Positions 33,804 through 44,238 of a DNA stretch of 64,000 nucleotides are shown here, one piece after another (position 1 is the first letter of the stretch; every line of letters starts with the position of its first letter). The translations under genes and the position numbers were made by a program. This stretch comes from Halorientalis salina (GTDB lineage: Archaea > Halobacteriota > Halobacteria > Halobacteriales > Haloarculaceae), in contig NZ_SOSC01000002.1 of assembly GCF_005049285.1 (NCBI RefSeq), positions 1 through 64,000 on the forward strand, in the 5' to 3' direction. The notes beneath the pieces were generated by a model that was not told the DNA's origin, made no database searches, and was given only the letters and a program-made list of their open reading frames with translations.

Positions 33804-34739
33804 TCAGACCGGTCGGAGGTGTTCGCAATCGCCAGCCGTCACCCGGACCCGCTCCTCCTCCGTGTCCACGATGAGCGACCCGGGGAACTCCACGTCGACG
33901 GCCTCGCCGACCACGTCGCCGCCCGGCGTCTCGACGCGGACGCGCTGTCCGAGCGTCGCCGAGAGGTCACGCCACGCCGGGAGGACGCTTTCCGGGTCGG
34001 CCCGCAGTGCATCGAACTCTTCGAGGACCCGCTGGGTGAACACCCGGCGGTCAACGTCTCCGACCTGTTCCCGGAGGCTGGTCGCGTCCGGAACCAGCTC
34101 AGCGGCGTCGACGTTGGCGTTGATACCCATCCCGACGACGACCCAGGACACCCTGTCGGCCTCGCCTTCCATCTCGGTGAGGATGCCCACGAGTTTCGAC
34201 GATTCGCCGTCGCCGTCCGGGACGAGCACGTCGTTGGGCCACTTGATGCGCGCGTCGACGCCCGCCTCCCGGGCGGCCCGCGTCACCGCGACCGCGGCGG
34301 CGAGGGTGAACACGGGCGTCTGTGCGGGCGGGACCTCCGGGCGGAACAGAACCGAAAGCCAGATCCCGCCGCTGGGTGAGGACCACTCGCGGTCCAGCCG
34401 GCCCCGGCCACCGGTCTGTTCGTCGGCGAGAACGACCACGTCGGATTCGCCCTCGTCGGCCAGTTCCCGAGCGCGACTGTTGGTGCTGGGAATGCTGTCG
34501 TGGTACTCGATAGTGAAGGGGGCGTCCAGCCCGAACTCGACGGCGGGGCCGCCGAACTCCGGGACGTCGGTCAGTTCGTAGCCATCGTCCCCGCTCTCGA
34601 TCGTGAAGCCGTCCTCCCGGAGCGCTTCGACGTGTTTCCAGATCGCCGCCCGCGAGATGTCGAGTCGCTCGGCGAGGTCCGGTCCCGAGACGGGGCCCTC
34701 GGACAGTGCGTCGAGAACACGGTGGCGCGTCTCCTGCAT
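33804..34739 (-). CDS. birA: Biotin-protein ligase with HTH domain
   Basis: A 311-residue enzyme that adds biotin to carrier domains. The N-terminal winged helix (VLDALSEGPVSGPDLAERLD, about residues 8-60) indicates a BirA-like repressor-ligase. The catalytic part holds GGRGRLDREW (110-119) with the biotinyl-AMP loop GRGR, KWPNDV (166-171) and a C-terminal SH3-like domain. Its target is almost certainly the BCCP domain of PccA encoded 2 kb away. Confidence 0.9.
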   Translation of the reverse strand: MQETRHRVLDALSEGPVSGPDLAERLDISRAAIWKHVEALREDGFTIESGDDGYELTDVPEFGGPAVEFGLDAPFTIEYHDSIPSTNSRARELADEGESDVVVLADEQTGGRGRLDREWSSPSGGIWLSVLFRPEVPPAQTPVFTLAAAVAVTRAAREAGVDARIKWPNDVLVPDGDGESSKLVGILTEMEGEADRVSWVVVGMGINANVDAAELVPDATSLREQVGDVDRRVFTQRVLEEFDALRADPESVLPAWRDLSATLGQRVRVETPGGDVVGEAVDVEFPGSLIVDTEEERVRVTAGDCEHLRPV

Positions 34740-34830
34740 ACGTTGCGTGATACCGGCAGGCCCCTAAAGACCTCGGCGTCGTCCGGGCTGATCCCCTGTC
34801 CCTTTTCTCATTACGGTCGAACAGTGACGT

Positions 34831-35271
34831 ATGCGTTACTTCGAGGATCTCACGGTCGGCGACGACGCGACGTTCGGCGAATGGCCCGTCACGAGCGAGG
34901 AGATCGTCTCCTTCGCCGAGCAGTGGGACCCGCAACCGATGCACGTCGACGAGGCCGCCGCCGAGGCGTCGGTCCACGGCGGCCTCATCGCCAGCGGCCT
35001 GCACACGGTCGGGATCGCCATGCGGCTCTGGGTCGACGAGTGGCTCGTCGACGTGGCCAACAAGGGAGCGCGCTACATCCAGCGGATCGAGTTCCACGAA
35101 CCGGTCCGGCCCGGCGATACCGTCGTCGCCAGGGGCGAGGTACTGGAGAAAACGACGCCCGACCACACCGACAGCCACGGTTACGTCGACTACGAACTGT
35201 CGGCACACGTCGACGGCGAGCCTGTCATGACGATGGTGACGGACCTCGTGGTCGAGCGCGGCGGAGAGTGA
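34831..35271 (+). CDS. MaoC-family enoyl-CoA hydratase
   Basis: A 146-residue hot-dog-fold protein with the hydratase-2 motif WDPQPMHVDEAAA (Asp33 and His38 as the catalytic pair) and GGLIASGLHT. R-specific hydratases of this type make (R)-3-hydroxyacyl-CoA, a PHA monomer, from enoyl-CoA, which fits the phaRP and pcc genes in the window. The exact chain length is unknown. It converges with the transducer gene through an 82-bp palindromic element. Confidence 0.83.
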   Translation: MRYFEDLTVGDDATFGEWPVTSEEIVSFAEQWDPQPMHVDEAAAEASVHGGLIASGLHTVGIAMRLWVDEWLVDVANKGARYIQRIEFHEPVRPGDTVVARGEVLEKTTPDHTDSHGYVDYELSAHVDGEPVMTMVTDLVVERGGE

Positions 35272-35282
35272 CCGATCGGGTC

Positions 35283-35364
35283 ATACGGAATGCTGTAGAA
35301 GGTTTCCGCATCGACCGCCCGACTGCGGGCGGTCGTAGCGGTACACAGCGACAGCAAACCGTAT
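35283..35364 (+). repeat. 82-bp inverted-repeat element, copy 1
   Basis: Begins ATACGGAATGCTGT and ends ACAGCAAACCGTAT (ends match as inverted repeats at 12 of 14 positions), with a central perfect 8-bp hairpin GACCGCCC/GGGCGGTC. It is 76/82 identical to the reverse complement of 53049-53130. It fills the gap between the convergent maoC and transducer genes, and its last base is the first plus-strand base of the transducer's stop triplet (35364-35366). Probably a bidirectional terminator, possibly of mobile (MITE-like) origin. Confidence 0.75.
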
Positions 35365-36695
35365 CAGTCGGTGACCGACCGCATCCGGTCGTCGATACGG
35401 ACGACGTCGTCGTTCAGGGACTCGATTTTCGACTGCTGATCCCGGTTCGCGTCGGCGATGCGCTCGACGTCGTCGGCGACGTCGGTGGCGGTCTCGGCGA
35501 TCTCGTCGATCATGCTGGCGATCTCTTCGGCGCTGGCCGCCTGATCGTCGGTCGTCTCCGCGATCTCGGTGACGCCGCGGTTCGTGTCCGTCACCGACGA
35601 GAGGATCGACTTCTGGTTCTCGATGACGGCTTCGAGGTCCTCGGCGGTCGCCTGGATCTCCCTGTTGGCCTCGGTGATGTTGTCGGCCGTCTCCGTCGAC
35701 ATCGCCTGGACCTCCCGGATGAGCGACTCCGCTTCCTCGGCGCGGTCCTGGGACTCGGTCGCCAACTGCTTGACCTCGTCGGCGACGACGGCGAACCCCT
35801 CGCCGGCCTCCCCGGCCCGCGCGGCCTCGATGGAGGCGTTGAGCGCGAGGATGTTCGTCTGCTCGGCGATGTCGTTGATCACCTCGACGATCTCGTCGAT
35901 CTCGTCGACGCGCTCGCTCAGGTTCTGCGCGTTATCGGCCACGCTGTCCGCCGAATCCGCGAGCGTGTCCACGCGGTCGATGGTTTCGCGGGCGGTCTCG
36001 ACCGACGCCTCCGCCTTGGCTTTCGTCTCCTCGCTCTGATCGCTCACCTGGTCCGCACTGGCAGCGATCTCCTCGACGGTCGCGCTGAACTCCGAGACCT
36101 CGCTCTGGACCTCCGATAAGTTCGCCGCCTGCTCGTCGGCGTGCTCGCTGATGTCGTCGGACTTGGCAGCGACCTCGTCGGCCGAGTCCCGCAGTTCCGA
36201 AACCGACTCGCTGACGGTATCGGACACCTCTTCCTGGAGGTCCCGAACCGCTTCGCGTTGCTCGACGAGTTCCGAAACCTGGTTCAGGAACTCGACGGCA
36301 CCGACGACCTCGCCGTCCGGCGCTCGGACGGGTACCGCCTGTACCCGCGAGTAGCTCTTCTCGCCGCCGACGTTCGACGCCGACCGGACCTCGCCCTCGC
36401 GAATCGCTTCGCCCGTGCGCATTACCTCTTCGGCGAGGGTCTCGCTTTCCCCCTCGGTCCCGAACACCTCGTAGGCGTCCTCCCCGACGGCCTCCTCGGC
36501 CGACACCCCGAACCGGTCGGCGATCGAGTCGCTCCAGTGCGTTATCGTTCCTGATGCGTCCACGACGAACGTCGGGTCGACCATGTTGTCCACCATCGAT
36601 TCGAACGCCTGCCGCCAGAACTCGCCGCTGGCGTCCCGGTCGGTGTCCGCGTCCGGATCCGGACTGAGCGGCGACGATTGCGCTCCTGTAGCCAT
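35364..36695 (-). CDS. Soluble PAS-domain methyl-accepting transducer
   Basis: A 443-residue chemotaxis transducer without membrane segments. It has an N-terminal PAS-like sensor (about 30-140: [20 protein letters not shown].., with [20 protein letters not shown]), then a long coiled coil and the highly conserved signalling tip [19 protein letters not shown] that contacts CheA and CheW. Being cytosolic, it should sense an internal or redox-type cue. No chemotaxis kinase gene is near. Confidence 0.85.
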   Translation of the reverse strand: MATGAQSSPLSPDPDADTDRDASGEFWRQAFESMVDNMVDPTFVVDASGTITHWSDSIADRFGVSAEEAVGEDAYEVFGTEGESETLAEEVMRTGEAIREGEVRSASNVGGEKSYSRVQAVPVRAPDGEVVGAVEFLNQVSELVEQREAVRDLQEEVSDTVSESVSELRDSADEVAAKSDDISEHADEQAANLSEVQSEVSEFSATVEEIAASADQVSDQSEETKAKAEASVETARETIDRVDTLADSADSVADNAQNLSERVDEIDEIVEVINDIAEQTNILALNASIEAARAGEAGEGFAVVADEVKQLATESQDRAEEAESLIREVQAMSTETADNITEANREIQATAEDLEAVIENQKSILSSVTDTNRGVTEIAETTDDQAASAEEIASMIDEIAETATDVADDVERIADANRDQQSKIESLNDDVVRIDDRMRSVTD

Positions 36696-36720
36696 GTCTC
36701 AGGGTCGCGAGTTCACGGGA

Positions 36721-36730
36721 ATTAAATTAC
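36721..36730 (-). promoter_or_regulatory. TATA box of the soluble transducer gene
   Basis: Read on the minus strand, GTAATTTAAT lies 26-35 bases before the ATG at 36695, in the AT-rich gap that follows pccA. The spacing predicts a leaderless transcript. Confidence 0.5.
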
Positions 36731-36810
36731 GCGGATTGCAATCATCGGTGATAATCTTACCCGTGTTAGCGAAATAGACCGATTCTGGACGGAGTGTTAA
36801 CCGGGCTCCG

Positions 36811-38673
36811 TTATTCAATTACGATAAGCAGGTCGCCCATGTCGACGCTTTCGCCTTCGGAGATGGCGACCTGGGCGACGGTGCCGCCCCGCGGGGCGAC
36901 GATGTCGTTTTCCATCTTCATGGCTTCGAGCACGCAGATCACGTCGCCCGAGGCGACCTCGTCTCCCTCCTCGACGTCGACCTCCAGGATCGTCCCCTGC
37001 ATCTCGGCGGTGACCGTCTCGCCCTCGGCCGTCGCGGCCTGGGAACTGCCGCCGCTGTTGCCACCACCGCCTCCGCCGCCGTTCCCGCCGGCGGGGCGCT
37101 GTGGCTGGCTGCCGCCACCGTTGCCCGCGCTCGTCGGGATGGGCGGCGCGCCGCGCTCTTCGAGTTCGACCTGGAAGCGTTTGCCGTTGACCTCGACGGT
37201 GAACTCTCGCTCGACGATTTCCTCGTCCTCGTCGCCGCCTTCGGACTCCGTCCCGGTCGAGCCCCACTTCTCCTGGGCCTCGTCGATGCGTTCCGGGTCG
37301 AGTTCGTCGTCGAGGTACTTCGTGTGGTGGAGTCCGCTGGTGAACTCCTCGTCGGTGAGCATCAACCGGTGGAACGGGATGATCGTCGGGATGCCCTCGA
37401 TGTCGTACTCCCGGAGCGCGCGCTTTGAGCGGTCGATACACTCCTGGCGGGTGCTCGCCGAGACGACGAGTTTCGCGATCATCGAGTCGTAGTCGGTGAC
37501 CAGCTCGTCGCCCTGTCGGAGCGCGTCGTCCAGGCGGACGCCGATGCCGCCCGGCGGGTCGTACACGTCGAGTTCGCCCCCGGTCGCCGGCGCGAAGTCC
37601 TCGGCCGCGTTTTCGGCGTTGATGCGGAACTCCATGGCGTGGCCGTCTATGTCGACGTCCTCCTGCTCGAAGCCGAGTTCGTCGCCCGCGGCGACCCGGA
37701 GTTGCCACTTCACGATGTCGATGCCCGTTATCTCCTCGGTGACGGTGTGCTCGACCTGGATGCGCGTGTTCACTTCGAGGAAGTAGAAGTTCGTGTCGGG
37801 GCCGAGGATCTCGTCGCCGTCGTCGCGGTCGTCCTCGACGAGGAACTCGACGGTGCCCGCGTTGTAGTAGTCCGCCGCCTTCACGCCGCGGCGCGCGGCC
37901 TCGCCGATCTCCTCGCGGAGTTCGTCGCTGAGCGCGGGACTGGGCCCTTCCTCGATGACCTTCTGGTGGCGGCGCTGCAGGGAACAGTCGCGTTCACCCA
38001 GATGGCGGACGTTGCCGTGATGGTCGGCGATGATCTGGACCTCGATGTGGCGCGGGCCTTCCAGGAACCGCTCTAAGTAGACCGAGTCGTTGTCGAAGTA
38101 GGCCTCGCCCTCTCGTTTCGCGCTTTCGAGTTGGTCCTCGATCTCGTCTTCGCCGTGGACGATCTTCATCCCGCGGCCGCCACCGCCGCCTTCGGCCTTG
38201 ATCGCGATGGGGAAACCGTGTTCCTCGCCGAACTCCCGGACTTCCTCGGGGTCGGTGACCGGGTCATTCGTCCCCGGAACGATCGGGACGTCGGCTGCCT
38301 CCATCGTCTTTCGGGCTTTGGTCTTCTCGCCGAGCCCTTCCATCGCGTCGCCGGCCGGGCCGATCCACGTGACGCCGTCGGTGTCCTCGACCTTGCGCGC
38401 GAAGTCGGCGTTCTCGGCGAGGAAGCCGTAGCCGGGGTGGATCGCGTCGGCGTCGGCCTTCTGGGCCGCCTCGATGATACCCTCGTGGTCGAGGTAGGAG
38501 TCGGCCGCGCGCGCCGGCCCGACGTTGTACGCCTCGTCGGCGTAGCGAACGTGGCCGCCGTGTTTGTCGGCCTCGCTGTAGACAGCGACCGTCTCGACGC
38601 CGAGTTCCTCGCAGGCACGCATCACCCGGACCGCGATCTCTCCCCGATTCGCGACGAGCACCTTGTCGAACAT
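36811..38673 (-). CDS. pccA: Propionyl/acetyl-CoA carboxylase biotin carboxylase-carrier subunit
   Basis: A 620-residue subunit. The ATP-grasp biotin carboxylase starts [17 protein letters not shown] and contains the glycine-rich [11 protein letters not shown] loop, the catalytic [19 protein letters not shown] and [15 protein letters not shown] Gly/Gln/Pro-rich linker leads to the biotin carrier domain with EAMKM (biotinyl Lys586). It carboxylates biotin for the PccB step. ATG 38673 is chosen over an extension of nine codons because it gives the family start and has a TATA box 26-34 bases before it. Confidence 0.92.
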   Translation of the reverse strand: MFDKVLVANRGEIAVRVMRACEELGVETVAVYSEADKHGGHVRYADEAYNVGPARAADSYLDHEGIIEAAQKADADAIHPGYGFLAENADFARKVEDTDGVTWIGPAGDAMEGLGEKTKARKTMEAADVPIVPGTNDPVTDPEEVREFGEEHGFPIAIKAEGGGGGRGMKIVHGEDEIEDQLESAKREGEAYFDNDSVYLERFLEGPRHIEVQIIADHHGNVRHLGERDCSLQRRHQKVIEEGPSPALSDELREEIGEAARRGVKAADYYNAGTVEFLVEDDRDDGDEILGPDTNFYFLEVNTRIQVEHTVTEEITGIDIVKWQLRVAAGDELGFEQEDVDIDGHAMEFRINAENAAEDFAPATGGELDVYDPPGGIGVRLDDALRQGDELVTDYDSMIAKLVVSASTRQECIDRSKRALREYDIEGIPTIIPFHRLMLTDEEFTSGLHHTKYLDDELDPERIDEAQEKWGSTGTESEGGDEDEEIVEREFTVEVNGKRFQVELEERGAPPIPTSAGNGGGSQPQRPAGGNGGGGGGGNSGGSSQAATAEGETVTAEMQGTILEVDVEEGDEVASGDVICVLEAMKMENDIVAPRGGTVAQVAISEGESVDMGDLLIVIE

Positions 38674-38698
38674 ACCGACCTGTACCGTGAGTTGACCC

Positions 38699-38707
38699 AT
38701 AAAAGTA
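38699..38707 (-). promoter_or_regulatory. Internal TATA box before pccA
   Basis: Minus-strand TACTTTTAT lies 26-34 bases before the pccA ATG, in the 100-base gap after pccX. It suggests pccA can be transcribed apart from pccBX. Confidence 0.5.
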
Positions 38708-38773
38708 TGCGCACCCGCAAGCTTGCAATCGACGCGATCTCCCCTGGAACAAACTATAGAGCGGCGCGAGACC

Positions 38774-39097
38774 TCACATCCGGTCGGCGCGGCCGGCGGC
38801 CGTCCACTCGTCCGTCGGTGCGTCCCGACGGACGCGAACGCCGTCCCGTCGAAGCGTCCCCTGAATGCGGCCGGCGTAGGCCCACTGTTTGCCGTCCCAG
38901 CCGGGTTCAGAGTCGGATTCGGCCGCCGCGGCCGCCGCGGCCCGCTGGCGGTCGTTCATGTGTGCGCTGATCGCGGCGGCGATGGCCGCGGCCTGGTCCG
39001 TCGTCGCCGACGGGACGGCCTCGAAGACCGCCGCCACGAGCGCCTGATCGGGCGTCGGGCCGTCGGATGTCGCCTCTGCGTCGGTATCGGCTGCCAT
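38774..39097 (-). CDS. pccX: Small carboxylase subunit PccX-like
   Basis: A 107-residue protein: an acidic N-terminus, an Ala-rich helical middle ([29 protein letters not shown]) and a C-terminal [18 protein letters not shown]. Its position between carboxyltransferase and biotin-carboxylase genes matches PccX, the small third subunit needed for propionyl-CoA carboxylase activity in Haloferax mediterranei. Here the role is inferred from place and size. Its ATG is two bases after the pccB stop. Confidence 0.72.
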   Translation of the reverse strand: MAADTDAEATSDGPTPDQALVAAVFEAVPSATTDQAAAIAAAISAHMNDRQRAAAAAAAESDSEPGWDGKQWAYAGRIQGTLRRDGVRVRRDAPTDEWTAAGRADRM

Positions 39098-39099
39098 GG

Positions 39100-40650
39100 T
39101 TACAGTGGGATGTTGCCGTGTTTGCGGTCCGGGTTGTCCTTGCGCTTCGAGCGCAGGACTTCCAGATCCGTGATGAGTCGTTTGCGCGTCTCCTGTGGTT
39201 CGAGCACGTCGTCGACGAAGCCCCGTTCGGCTGCAGTGTAGGGGTTCGCGAAGGCGTCGCGGTACTCGTCGATGAGTTCCTGTCGGCGGGCCTCGACGTC
39301 CTCGGCGTCTTCGAGTTCGTCGTCGTAGAGCACGTTCACCGCGCCTTTCGGCCCCATAACGGCGATCTCGGCGGTCGGCCACGCGTAGTTCACGTCCGCG
39401 TCGATGTGCTTCGATGCCATCACGTCGTAGGCCCCACCGTAGGCTTTCCGGGTGATGACCGTCAGCAGCGGCACCGTCGCCTCCGAGTAGGCGTACAGCA
39501 ACTTCGCGCCGTGTTTGATGATCCCGTTGTGTTCCTGTTCCGTGCCGGGCATGAAGCCGGGCACGTCCACGAACGTGAGTATGGGGATGTTGAACGCGTC
39601 ACAGAACCGGACGAACCGCGCGCCCTTGAGCGACGCATCGATGTCGAGCGTGCCGGCGTTGACGTGCGGGTTGTTGCCGACGATGCCGACCGAGTGGCCG
39701 TCCAGACGGGCAAAGCCCATGGTGAGGTTCCGGGCGTACTCCTCGGCCACCTCGAAAAAGGAGTTCTCGTCGGCGATCCGCTCGATCACGTTGCGCATGT
39801 CGTACGGTTTCTGGGGCTGTTCGGGCACGATGTCCATCAGGTCGTCGGGTTCCCGTTCCGGGTCGTCCCAGGGCTGGACCCGTGGCGGGTCCTCGACGTT
39901 GTTCTGGGGGAGGAACGAGAGGAGGTACTTGATGTCGTCCAGGGCCTCCTCCTCGCCGGCGCGGGTGAACTGCGAGACGCCGCTTTCGGTGGCGTGAGTC
40001 TTCGCGCCCCCGAGTTCCTCGAAGCCGACCTCCTCACCGGTGACCGTCTCGATGACGTCCGGCCCGGTGATGAACATGTGACTCGTCTCGTCGACCATGA
40101 AGATGAAGTCCGTGATGGCCGGCGAGTAGACCGCACCGCCCGCGCAGGGACCCATGATCGCCGAGATCTGCGGGACGACGCCGGAGGCGAGCTGGTTTCG
40201 GTGGAAGATGTCGGCGTAGCCGGCCAGCGAGTCGATGCCTTCCTGGATGCGCGCGCCCGCCGAGTCGTTGAGGCCGATGATCGGACAGCCGGTTTCGATG
40301 GCCTTGTCCATGATCTTCGAGACCTTCTGGGCGAACGCCTCGCCGAGCGACCCGCCCATCTGGGTGAAGTCGTGGGCGAAGACGAACACCTTGCGGCCGT
40401 CGACCTCGCCGTAGCCCGTGACGACGCCGTCGCCGGGCATCTCCCGGTCGGCCATGTCGAAGTTCTGCGAGCGATGTTCGCGGAGCGTGTCCACCTCGTT
40501 GAACGTGCCGTCGTCCAGGAAGTAGTCGACGCGCTCGCGGGCGGTCATCTTCCCGCGTTCGTGCTGGGCTTCGATGCGCTCCTCGCCGCCGCCCAGTTCC
40601 GCCTTGCGTTTCTTCTCCCTGAGTTCCTCGACGCGGTCGTCCATCGTCAT
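39100..40650 (-). CDS. pccB: Propionyl/acetyl-CoA carboxylase carboxyltransferase subunit
   Basis: A 516-residue carboxyltransferase that moves CO2 from biotin to acyl-CoA. It has the two crotonase-like halves of PccB: acyl-CoA site [27 protein letters not shown] and [18 protein letters not shown] in the first, [26 protein letters not shown] and [16 protein letters not shown] in the second. The choice between propionyl- and acetyl-CoA cannot be settled from the sequence; neighbouring PrpB and PHA genes favour propionyl-CoA. First of pccB-pccX-pccA. Confidence 0.9.
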   Translation of the reverse strand: MTMDDRVEELREKKRKAELGGGEERIEAQHERGKMTARERVDYFLDDGTFNEVDTLREHRSQNFDMADREMPGDGVVTGYGEVDGRKVFVFAHDFTQMGGSLGEAFAQKVSKIMDKAIETGCPIIGLNDSAGARIQEGIDSLAGYADIFHRNQLASGVVPQISAIMGPCAGGAVYSPAITDFIFMVDETSHMFITGPDVIETVTGEEVGFEELGGAKTHATESGVSQFTRAGEEEALDDIKYLLSFLPQNNVEDPPRVQPWDDPEREPDDLMDIVPEQPQKPYDMRNVIERIADENSFFEVAEEYARNLTMGFARLDGHSVGIVGNNPHVNAGTLDIDASLKGARFVRFCDAFNIPILTFVDVPGFMPGTEQEHNGIIKHGAKLLYAYSEATVPLLTVITRKAYGGAYDVMASKHIDADVNYAWPTAEIAVMGPKGAVNVLYDDELEDAEDVEARRQELIDEYRDAFANPYTAAERGFVDDVLEPQETRKRLITDLEVLRSKRKDNPDRKHGNIPL

Positions 40651-40733
40651 CGGGAATCACACCCAGCGACCGAGTAACCGTCCATGCCTGTTGAACACAC
40701 AGCGGCGCGAAAAAGGTTTATGACAACGGTTTC

Positions 40734-40747
40734 GATCATTTTTGATC
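40734..40747. promoter_or_regulatory. Palindrome in the pccB/prpB divergent promoter
   Basis: GATCA-TTTT-TGATC lies in the 163-base gap between the divergent pccB and PrpB-like genes, beside an AT-rich GGTTTATGAC (40715-40724) that reads on the minus strand as a possible pccB TATA box. A dimeric regulator could control both genes from here. Which one is unknown. Confidence 0.35.
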
Positions 40748-40813
40748 ATTATCGACGGCGTCGGCCTCGACCGACCCGGCAACACTTTTGTCCGGGCCGT
40801 CGGATGCGGGTTC

Positions 40814-41701
40814 ATGAACGACCAGACGCCCCCGGAACGCCTTCGCTCGCTGCTTTCGGGATCCGAAACCCTGGCACTGCCTGGCGTGTTCGATGCCCTC
40901 TCGGCTCGACTGGCCGAGCAGGCGGGGTTCGACGCCGTCTTTACCTCCGGGTTCGGCATCGCAGCTACGACCCTCGGGATGCCGGACATGGGGCTGTTGA
41001 CGATGGCGGAAAACACCGACCGCGTCGACGCAATCACCGACAGCGTCGACGTGCCGCTGGTCGCGGACATGGACACCGGGTACGGAAGCGCCCTGAACGT
41101 GCGCCGGACGATGGGCGAGTGTGTCGACGCGGGCGTCGCCGGCGTGATCCTCGAAGACCAGGCCTGGCCCAAGAAGTGCGGCCACATGGACGAGAAACGC
41201 GTCGTCGACACCGAGGAACACGTCCGCCGGGTTCAGGCGGCCGCCGACGTGCGCGCGGAACGGGACTCGGAGTTCGTCATCGTCGGCCGCACCGACGCCC
41301 GCGAGCGACACGGACTCGACGAGGCCATCGAGCGCGGGCACGCCTACGTCGACGCCGGTGCAGACGTGGTGTTCGTCGAGGCCCCGGAGTCCCGCGCGGA
41401 ACTGGAACGGATCGGTGACGCCTTCGACGTCCCCACCTTCGCGAACATGGTCGAGGGCGGCAAGACGCCGTTCCTGCCCGCCGACGAACTCGAAGCCATG
41501 GGGTTCGACATCGTCGTCTACCCGCTGTCGGCGCTGTTCGCGGCGACAGCGGCGATGCAGGAGGCCTACGAGACGCTGGCGACCGAGGGAACGACGGCGG
41601 GCGTCGACGGCGTCGGCTTCGAGGGGTTCGAGGCCGTCGTCGACGCACCGGGGGTCCGCGAGCAGGAAGCGCGGTACGGAGCGGCCGACAGCGACGAGTG
41701 A
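40814..41701 (+). CDS. PrpB/PEP-mutase superfamily lyase
   Basis: A 295-residue enzyme of the isocitrate-lyase/PEP-mutase superfamily: LPGVFDALSARLAEQAGF, metal-binding DMDTGYG, and the active-site KKCGHM with its reactive Cys. That motif is typical of 2-methylisocitrate lyase (PrpB) and related oxaloacetate decarboxylases. Divergence from pccB favours a propionate-linked role, but no methylcitrate synthase is seen nearby. ATG 40814 is chosen over an upstream ATG since it gives the family N-terminus. Confidence 0.8.
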   Translation: MNDQTPPERLRSLLSGSETLALPGVFDALSARLAEQAGFDAVFTSGFGIAATTLGMPDMGLLTMAENTDRVDAITDSVDVPLVADMDTGYGSALNVRRTMGECVDAGVAGVILEDQAWPKKCGHMDEKRVVDTEEHVRRVQAAADVRAERDSEFVIVGRTDARERHGLDEAIERGHAYVDAGADVVFVEAPESRAELERIGDAFDVPTFANMVEGGKTPFLPADELEAMGFDIVVYPLSALFAATAAMQEAYETLATEGTTAGVDGVGFEGFEAVVDAPGVREQEARYGAADSDE

Positions 41702-41835
41702 TCCGACTACTGTCGGTCAGTTCCGAACCGACCGCTCACTGCCGGACGCTCCGCTCGGGGCCTGATTCCAAGACGGCGTCCGAGCGGACTCAGCGATAGT
41801 TCACGGTCCGTCGGGACGACTGGAAAAAGTCCGAG

Positions 41836-42054
41836 TTACTGCTGTTGGTTTTTCGCCAGCTCCAGCGACCAGAAGAAGCCGAAGTAGGCGACGATACCAG
41901 CGAGCATGAACATGTAGTAGGCCCACTGCGGGCCGTCGACGAAGTTGAAGAACAACTCGACGATGGTCACCCACACGACCGCGAACAGGAGGTCCGAGAA
42001 CATCCCCGAACGGTGCTCGCGGACGTGGTCCGTGATCGTATCGACGATGCTCAT
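41836..42054 (-). CDS. Small two-helix membrane protein
   Basis: A 72-residue protein with hydrophobic segments at about residues 19-37 and 43-62, a basic, His-containing N-terminus and a short Gln-rich end. No family recognised with certainty. It follows the stress-protein gene by 65 bases at the end of the acetate block and may share the transcript. Confidence 0.6.
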   Translation of the reverse strand: MSIVDTITDHVREHRSGMFSDLLFAVVWVTIVELFFNFVDGPQWAYYMFMLAGIVAYFGFFWSLELAKNQQQ

Positions 42055-42119
42055 CGCCGATCACCTCGGGTCGGTCGCGTGAATGGGTCGGTCATGCTCG
42101 GAATGGTAGGGGCGTGTCG

Positions 42120-42605
42120 TTATTCCGCTTCTGCTTCGTCGACGTCGCTCTCCCCGTGGACGTCCACGATGAGGACTGGGAGTCTGGTCCGCCGGAGTAC
42201 TTTCTCGGCGACGCTGCCGAGCACCACACGCGAGAGCCCGGACCGGCCGTGCGATCCCATGACGATGAGGTCGATCTCGCTGTCCTCGACGAACTTTCGG
42301 ATGGCGCGTGCGGGCTCGCCGACGCGGATGTGCTCCTTGACGGTCAGGCCGTGTTCGGCTGCCGCGTCCGCGACGTAGCTCGTGGCTTCGTCGGCGGCCT
42401 CCTTGACTTCCGGCATGTCTTCGAGGTGGCCCTGTCTGATCCGGTCGACCTGTTCGGTCCCCAGCGAGTAGCTGGTGGCGTCGACGTCCACGACGTAGAG
42501 GACGTGGACGGTCGCGTCGTACTTCGAGGCGATGTCGATCGCCTGGTCGACCGCGTGTCGTGCCGTCTTGCTCCCGTCAGTGGGAACGAGGATGTTATCG
42601 TACAT
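42120..42605 (-). CDS. Universal stress protein (UspA family)
   Basis: A 161-residue single-domain USP: MYDNILVPTDGSKTARHA and the nucleotide-binding GSHGRSGLSRVVLGSVAEKV with the GxxGx9G(S) spacing, so ATP binding is expected. Four bases behind the symporter gene, so it is co-transcribed with it. It may tune the transporter, a pairing often seen in haloarchaea. Confidence 0.88.
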   Translation of the reverse strand: MYDNILVPTDGSKTARHAVDQAIDIASKYDATVHVLYVVDVDATSYSLGTEQVDRIRQGHLEDMPEVKEAADEATSYVADAAAEHGLTVKEHIRVGEPARAIRKFVEDSEIDLIVMGSHGRSGLSRVVLGSVAEKVLRRTRLPVLIVDVHGESDVDEAEAE

Positions 42606-42609
42606 TGTC

Positions 42610-44238
42610 TCAGTCGTCCGCGGGGGTCTGGCCCCCGTCGGTACTCACGACGTCTTCGGCAGTCTGTTGCTGGCCCATCGGCTCCGGGCTGTGACACTGC
42701 CGAACCATCTTCTTTGTTTTCTCGTCGGGTTCGGCAGTCATCAGCGAGACGACGATGGTGACCGCGAACACGATCGGGGTGCCGGGGAGTGCCGCGCCGA
42801 TTGCCGGCACGAACTCGCCGTACACGTCGCTGAACGGCATGATGAGGTCGTTGACGACCGCCGCGATCCAGATCACGAGACCGGTCGTCATCCCTGCGAG
42901 TGCGCCCTGGCGGTTCGTGTTCTCCCACCAGAGACCGAGGAAGAACATCGGGAACAGGACGATGGCCGCCAGCGAGAACGCGAGTGCGACCAGTTCGCCG
43001 ATGAGCGCCGGCGGGTCGAGCGCGGTAAACGTCACGAGCGCACCGATACCGACTATCGTCGCGCGACCGAGCATGACCTGCTGGCGCTGGGTCGCGTCGG
43101 GGTTGATGAGTTCCGTGTAGATGTCGTGTGCGACCGCGGAAGAGGCCGTGATAAAGAGTCCGGCCGTGGTCGCGATCGCCGCGGCCATCGCACCGGCCGC
43201 GACGAAGCCGACCAGCCACTGTGGGAGCGCAGCGAACTGCGCCGCCAGCACGACGATGACGTCACCTTCGGCACCGCTCATGGCATTGGACCCGGAGAAG
43301 ACCTCCGACGCCGAGATGCCGGCGTCCGCTGCGAACAGGTCGACGCCGAGCGCGGCCATCGCGGGAGCCGACCAGTACAGGAGCATGATGAAGAACAGCC
43401 CGGAGACGGTCGACCAGCGAGCGGTCCGCTCGTTCTCGACGGTGTAGAACCGCACGAGGACGTGCGGGAGGCCGCAGGTCCCGAAGATCAGGGAGAAGGC
43501 AGTCGCGACCCAGAGGTAGAACGAGGCGTTGACGAACGGCTCGGAGAACTGGTTCCCGAGATCGTTGATCATGGCCCCGTACTGAATCTGGGGCAGGACC
43601 ATTCCCTGATGGGTCCAGCCCACGGCGAAGACGCCCACCAGGAACGCGACGATGAGGATGACGTACTGAACGGCCATCCCTTTGGTCGCACCGAGCATCC
43701 CGGAGAGCGCGAGGTAGCCGACCGTAATCGCCATCATCACGATGACCATCGGAACGAAGTCGAGTCCGAAGACGTACTGGCCGACCAGGCCCATGCCGCT
43801 TGCCTGTCCGACCGAGTAGACGTACGCGATGAGGATCGTCGTCAAGGCGGCGATCGCGCGTGCGGTCGAGGAGTTGTAGCGGTCCCCGACGAAGTCGGGT
43901 GCGGTGTACTTCCCGAACCGACGCATCTGCGCGGCCAGGAAGATCAGCAGAACGAAGTAGCCAGTCGTCCAGCCGATGACGAACGCCAGCCCGTAGAACC
44001 CGGCGAGGGCGATCAGCCCTGCCAGTCCGAGATACGACGCGGCGGACATCCAGTTGGCGCCGATCGCCATCCCGTTCTCGATGTACCCGATACCACGGCC
44101 GGCGACCCACATCCCCTCGGTGTCGGCGACCCTGAACAGGTAGCCGATCGCGAGGAACGACGCCATCATCAGGAAGACGATGGCCGCACCGAGGGGCTTG
44201 AACGAGATGTTGAGTGCTTCCGCTTGCAGTGGGATCAT
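42610..44238 (-). CDS. Sodium:solute symporter (acetate-type, VC_2705-like)
   Basis: A 542-residue SSS-family transporter with about 13 hydrophobic segments. Helix-1 motif WVAGRGIGYIENGMAIGANWMSAASYLG and the later GLFITASSAVAHDIYTELI are typical. A paired small DUF4212 subunit is encoded just upstream (TAATG overlap), as in ActP-like acetate/short-acid transporters, and acs follows the same orientation. Acetate is therefore the likely solute. Confidence 0.88.
   Translation of the reverse strand: MIPLQAEALNISFKPLGAAIVFLMMASFLAIGYLFRVADTEGMWVAGRGIGYIENGMAIGANWMSAASYLGLAGLIALAGFYGLAFVIGWTTGYFVLLIFLAAQMRRFGKYTAPDFVGDRYNSSTARAIAALTTILIAYVYSVGQASGMGLVGQYVFGLDFVPMVIVMMAITVGYLALSGMLGATKGMAVQYVILIVAFLVGVFAVGWTHQGMVLPQIQYGAMINDLGNQFSEPFVNASFYLWVATAFSLIFGTCGLPHVLVRFYTVENERTARWSTVSGLFFIMLLYWSAPAMAALGVDLFAADAGISASEVFSGSNAMSGAEGDVIVVLAAQFAALPQWLVGFVAAGAMAAAIATTAGLFITASSAVAHDIYTELINPDATQRQQVMLGRATIVGIGALVTFTALDPPALIGELVALAFSLAAIVLFPMFFLGLWWENTNRQGALAGMTTGLVIWIAAVVNDLIMPFSDVYGEFVPAIGAALPGTPIVFAVTIVVSLMTAEPDEKTKKMVRQCHSPEPMGQQQTAEDVVSTDGGQTPADD

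Noticed and set aside
39067-40677. 536-codon plus-strand frame opposite pccB
   Set aside because: Shadow of the carboxyltransferase gene; all carboxyltransferase motifs are on the minus strand.
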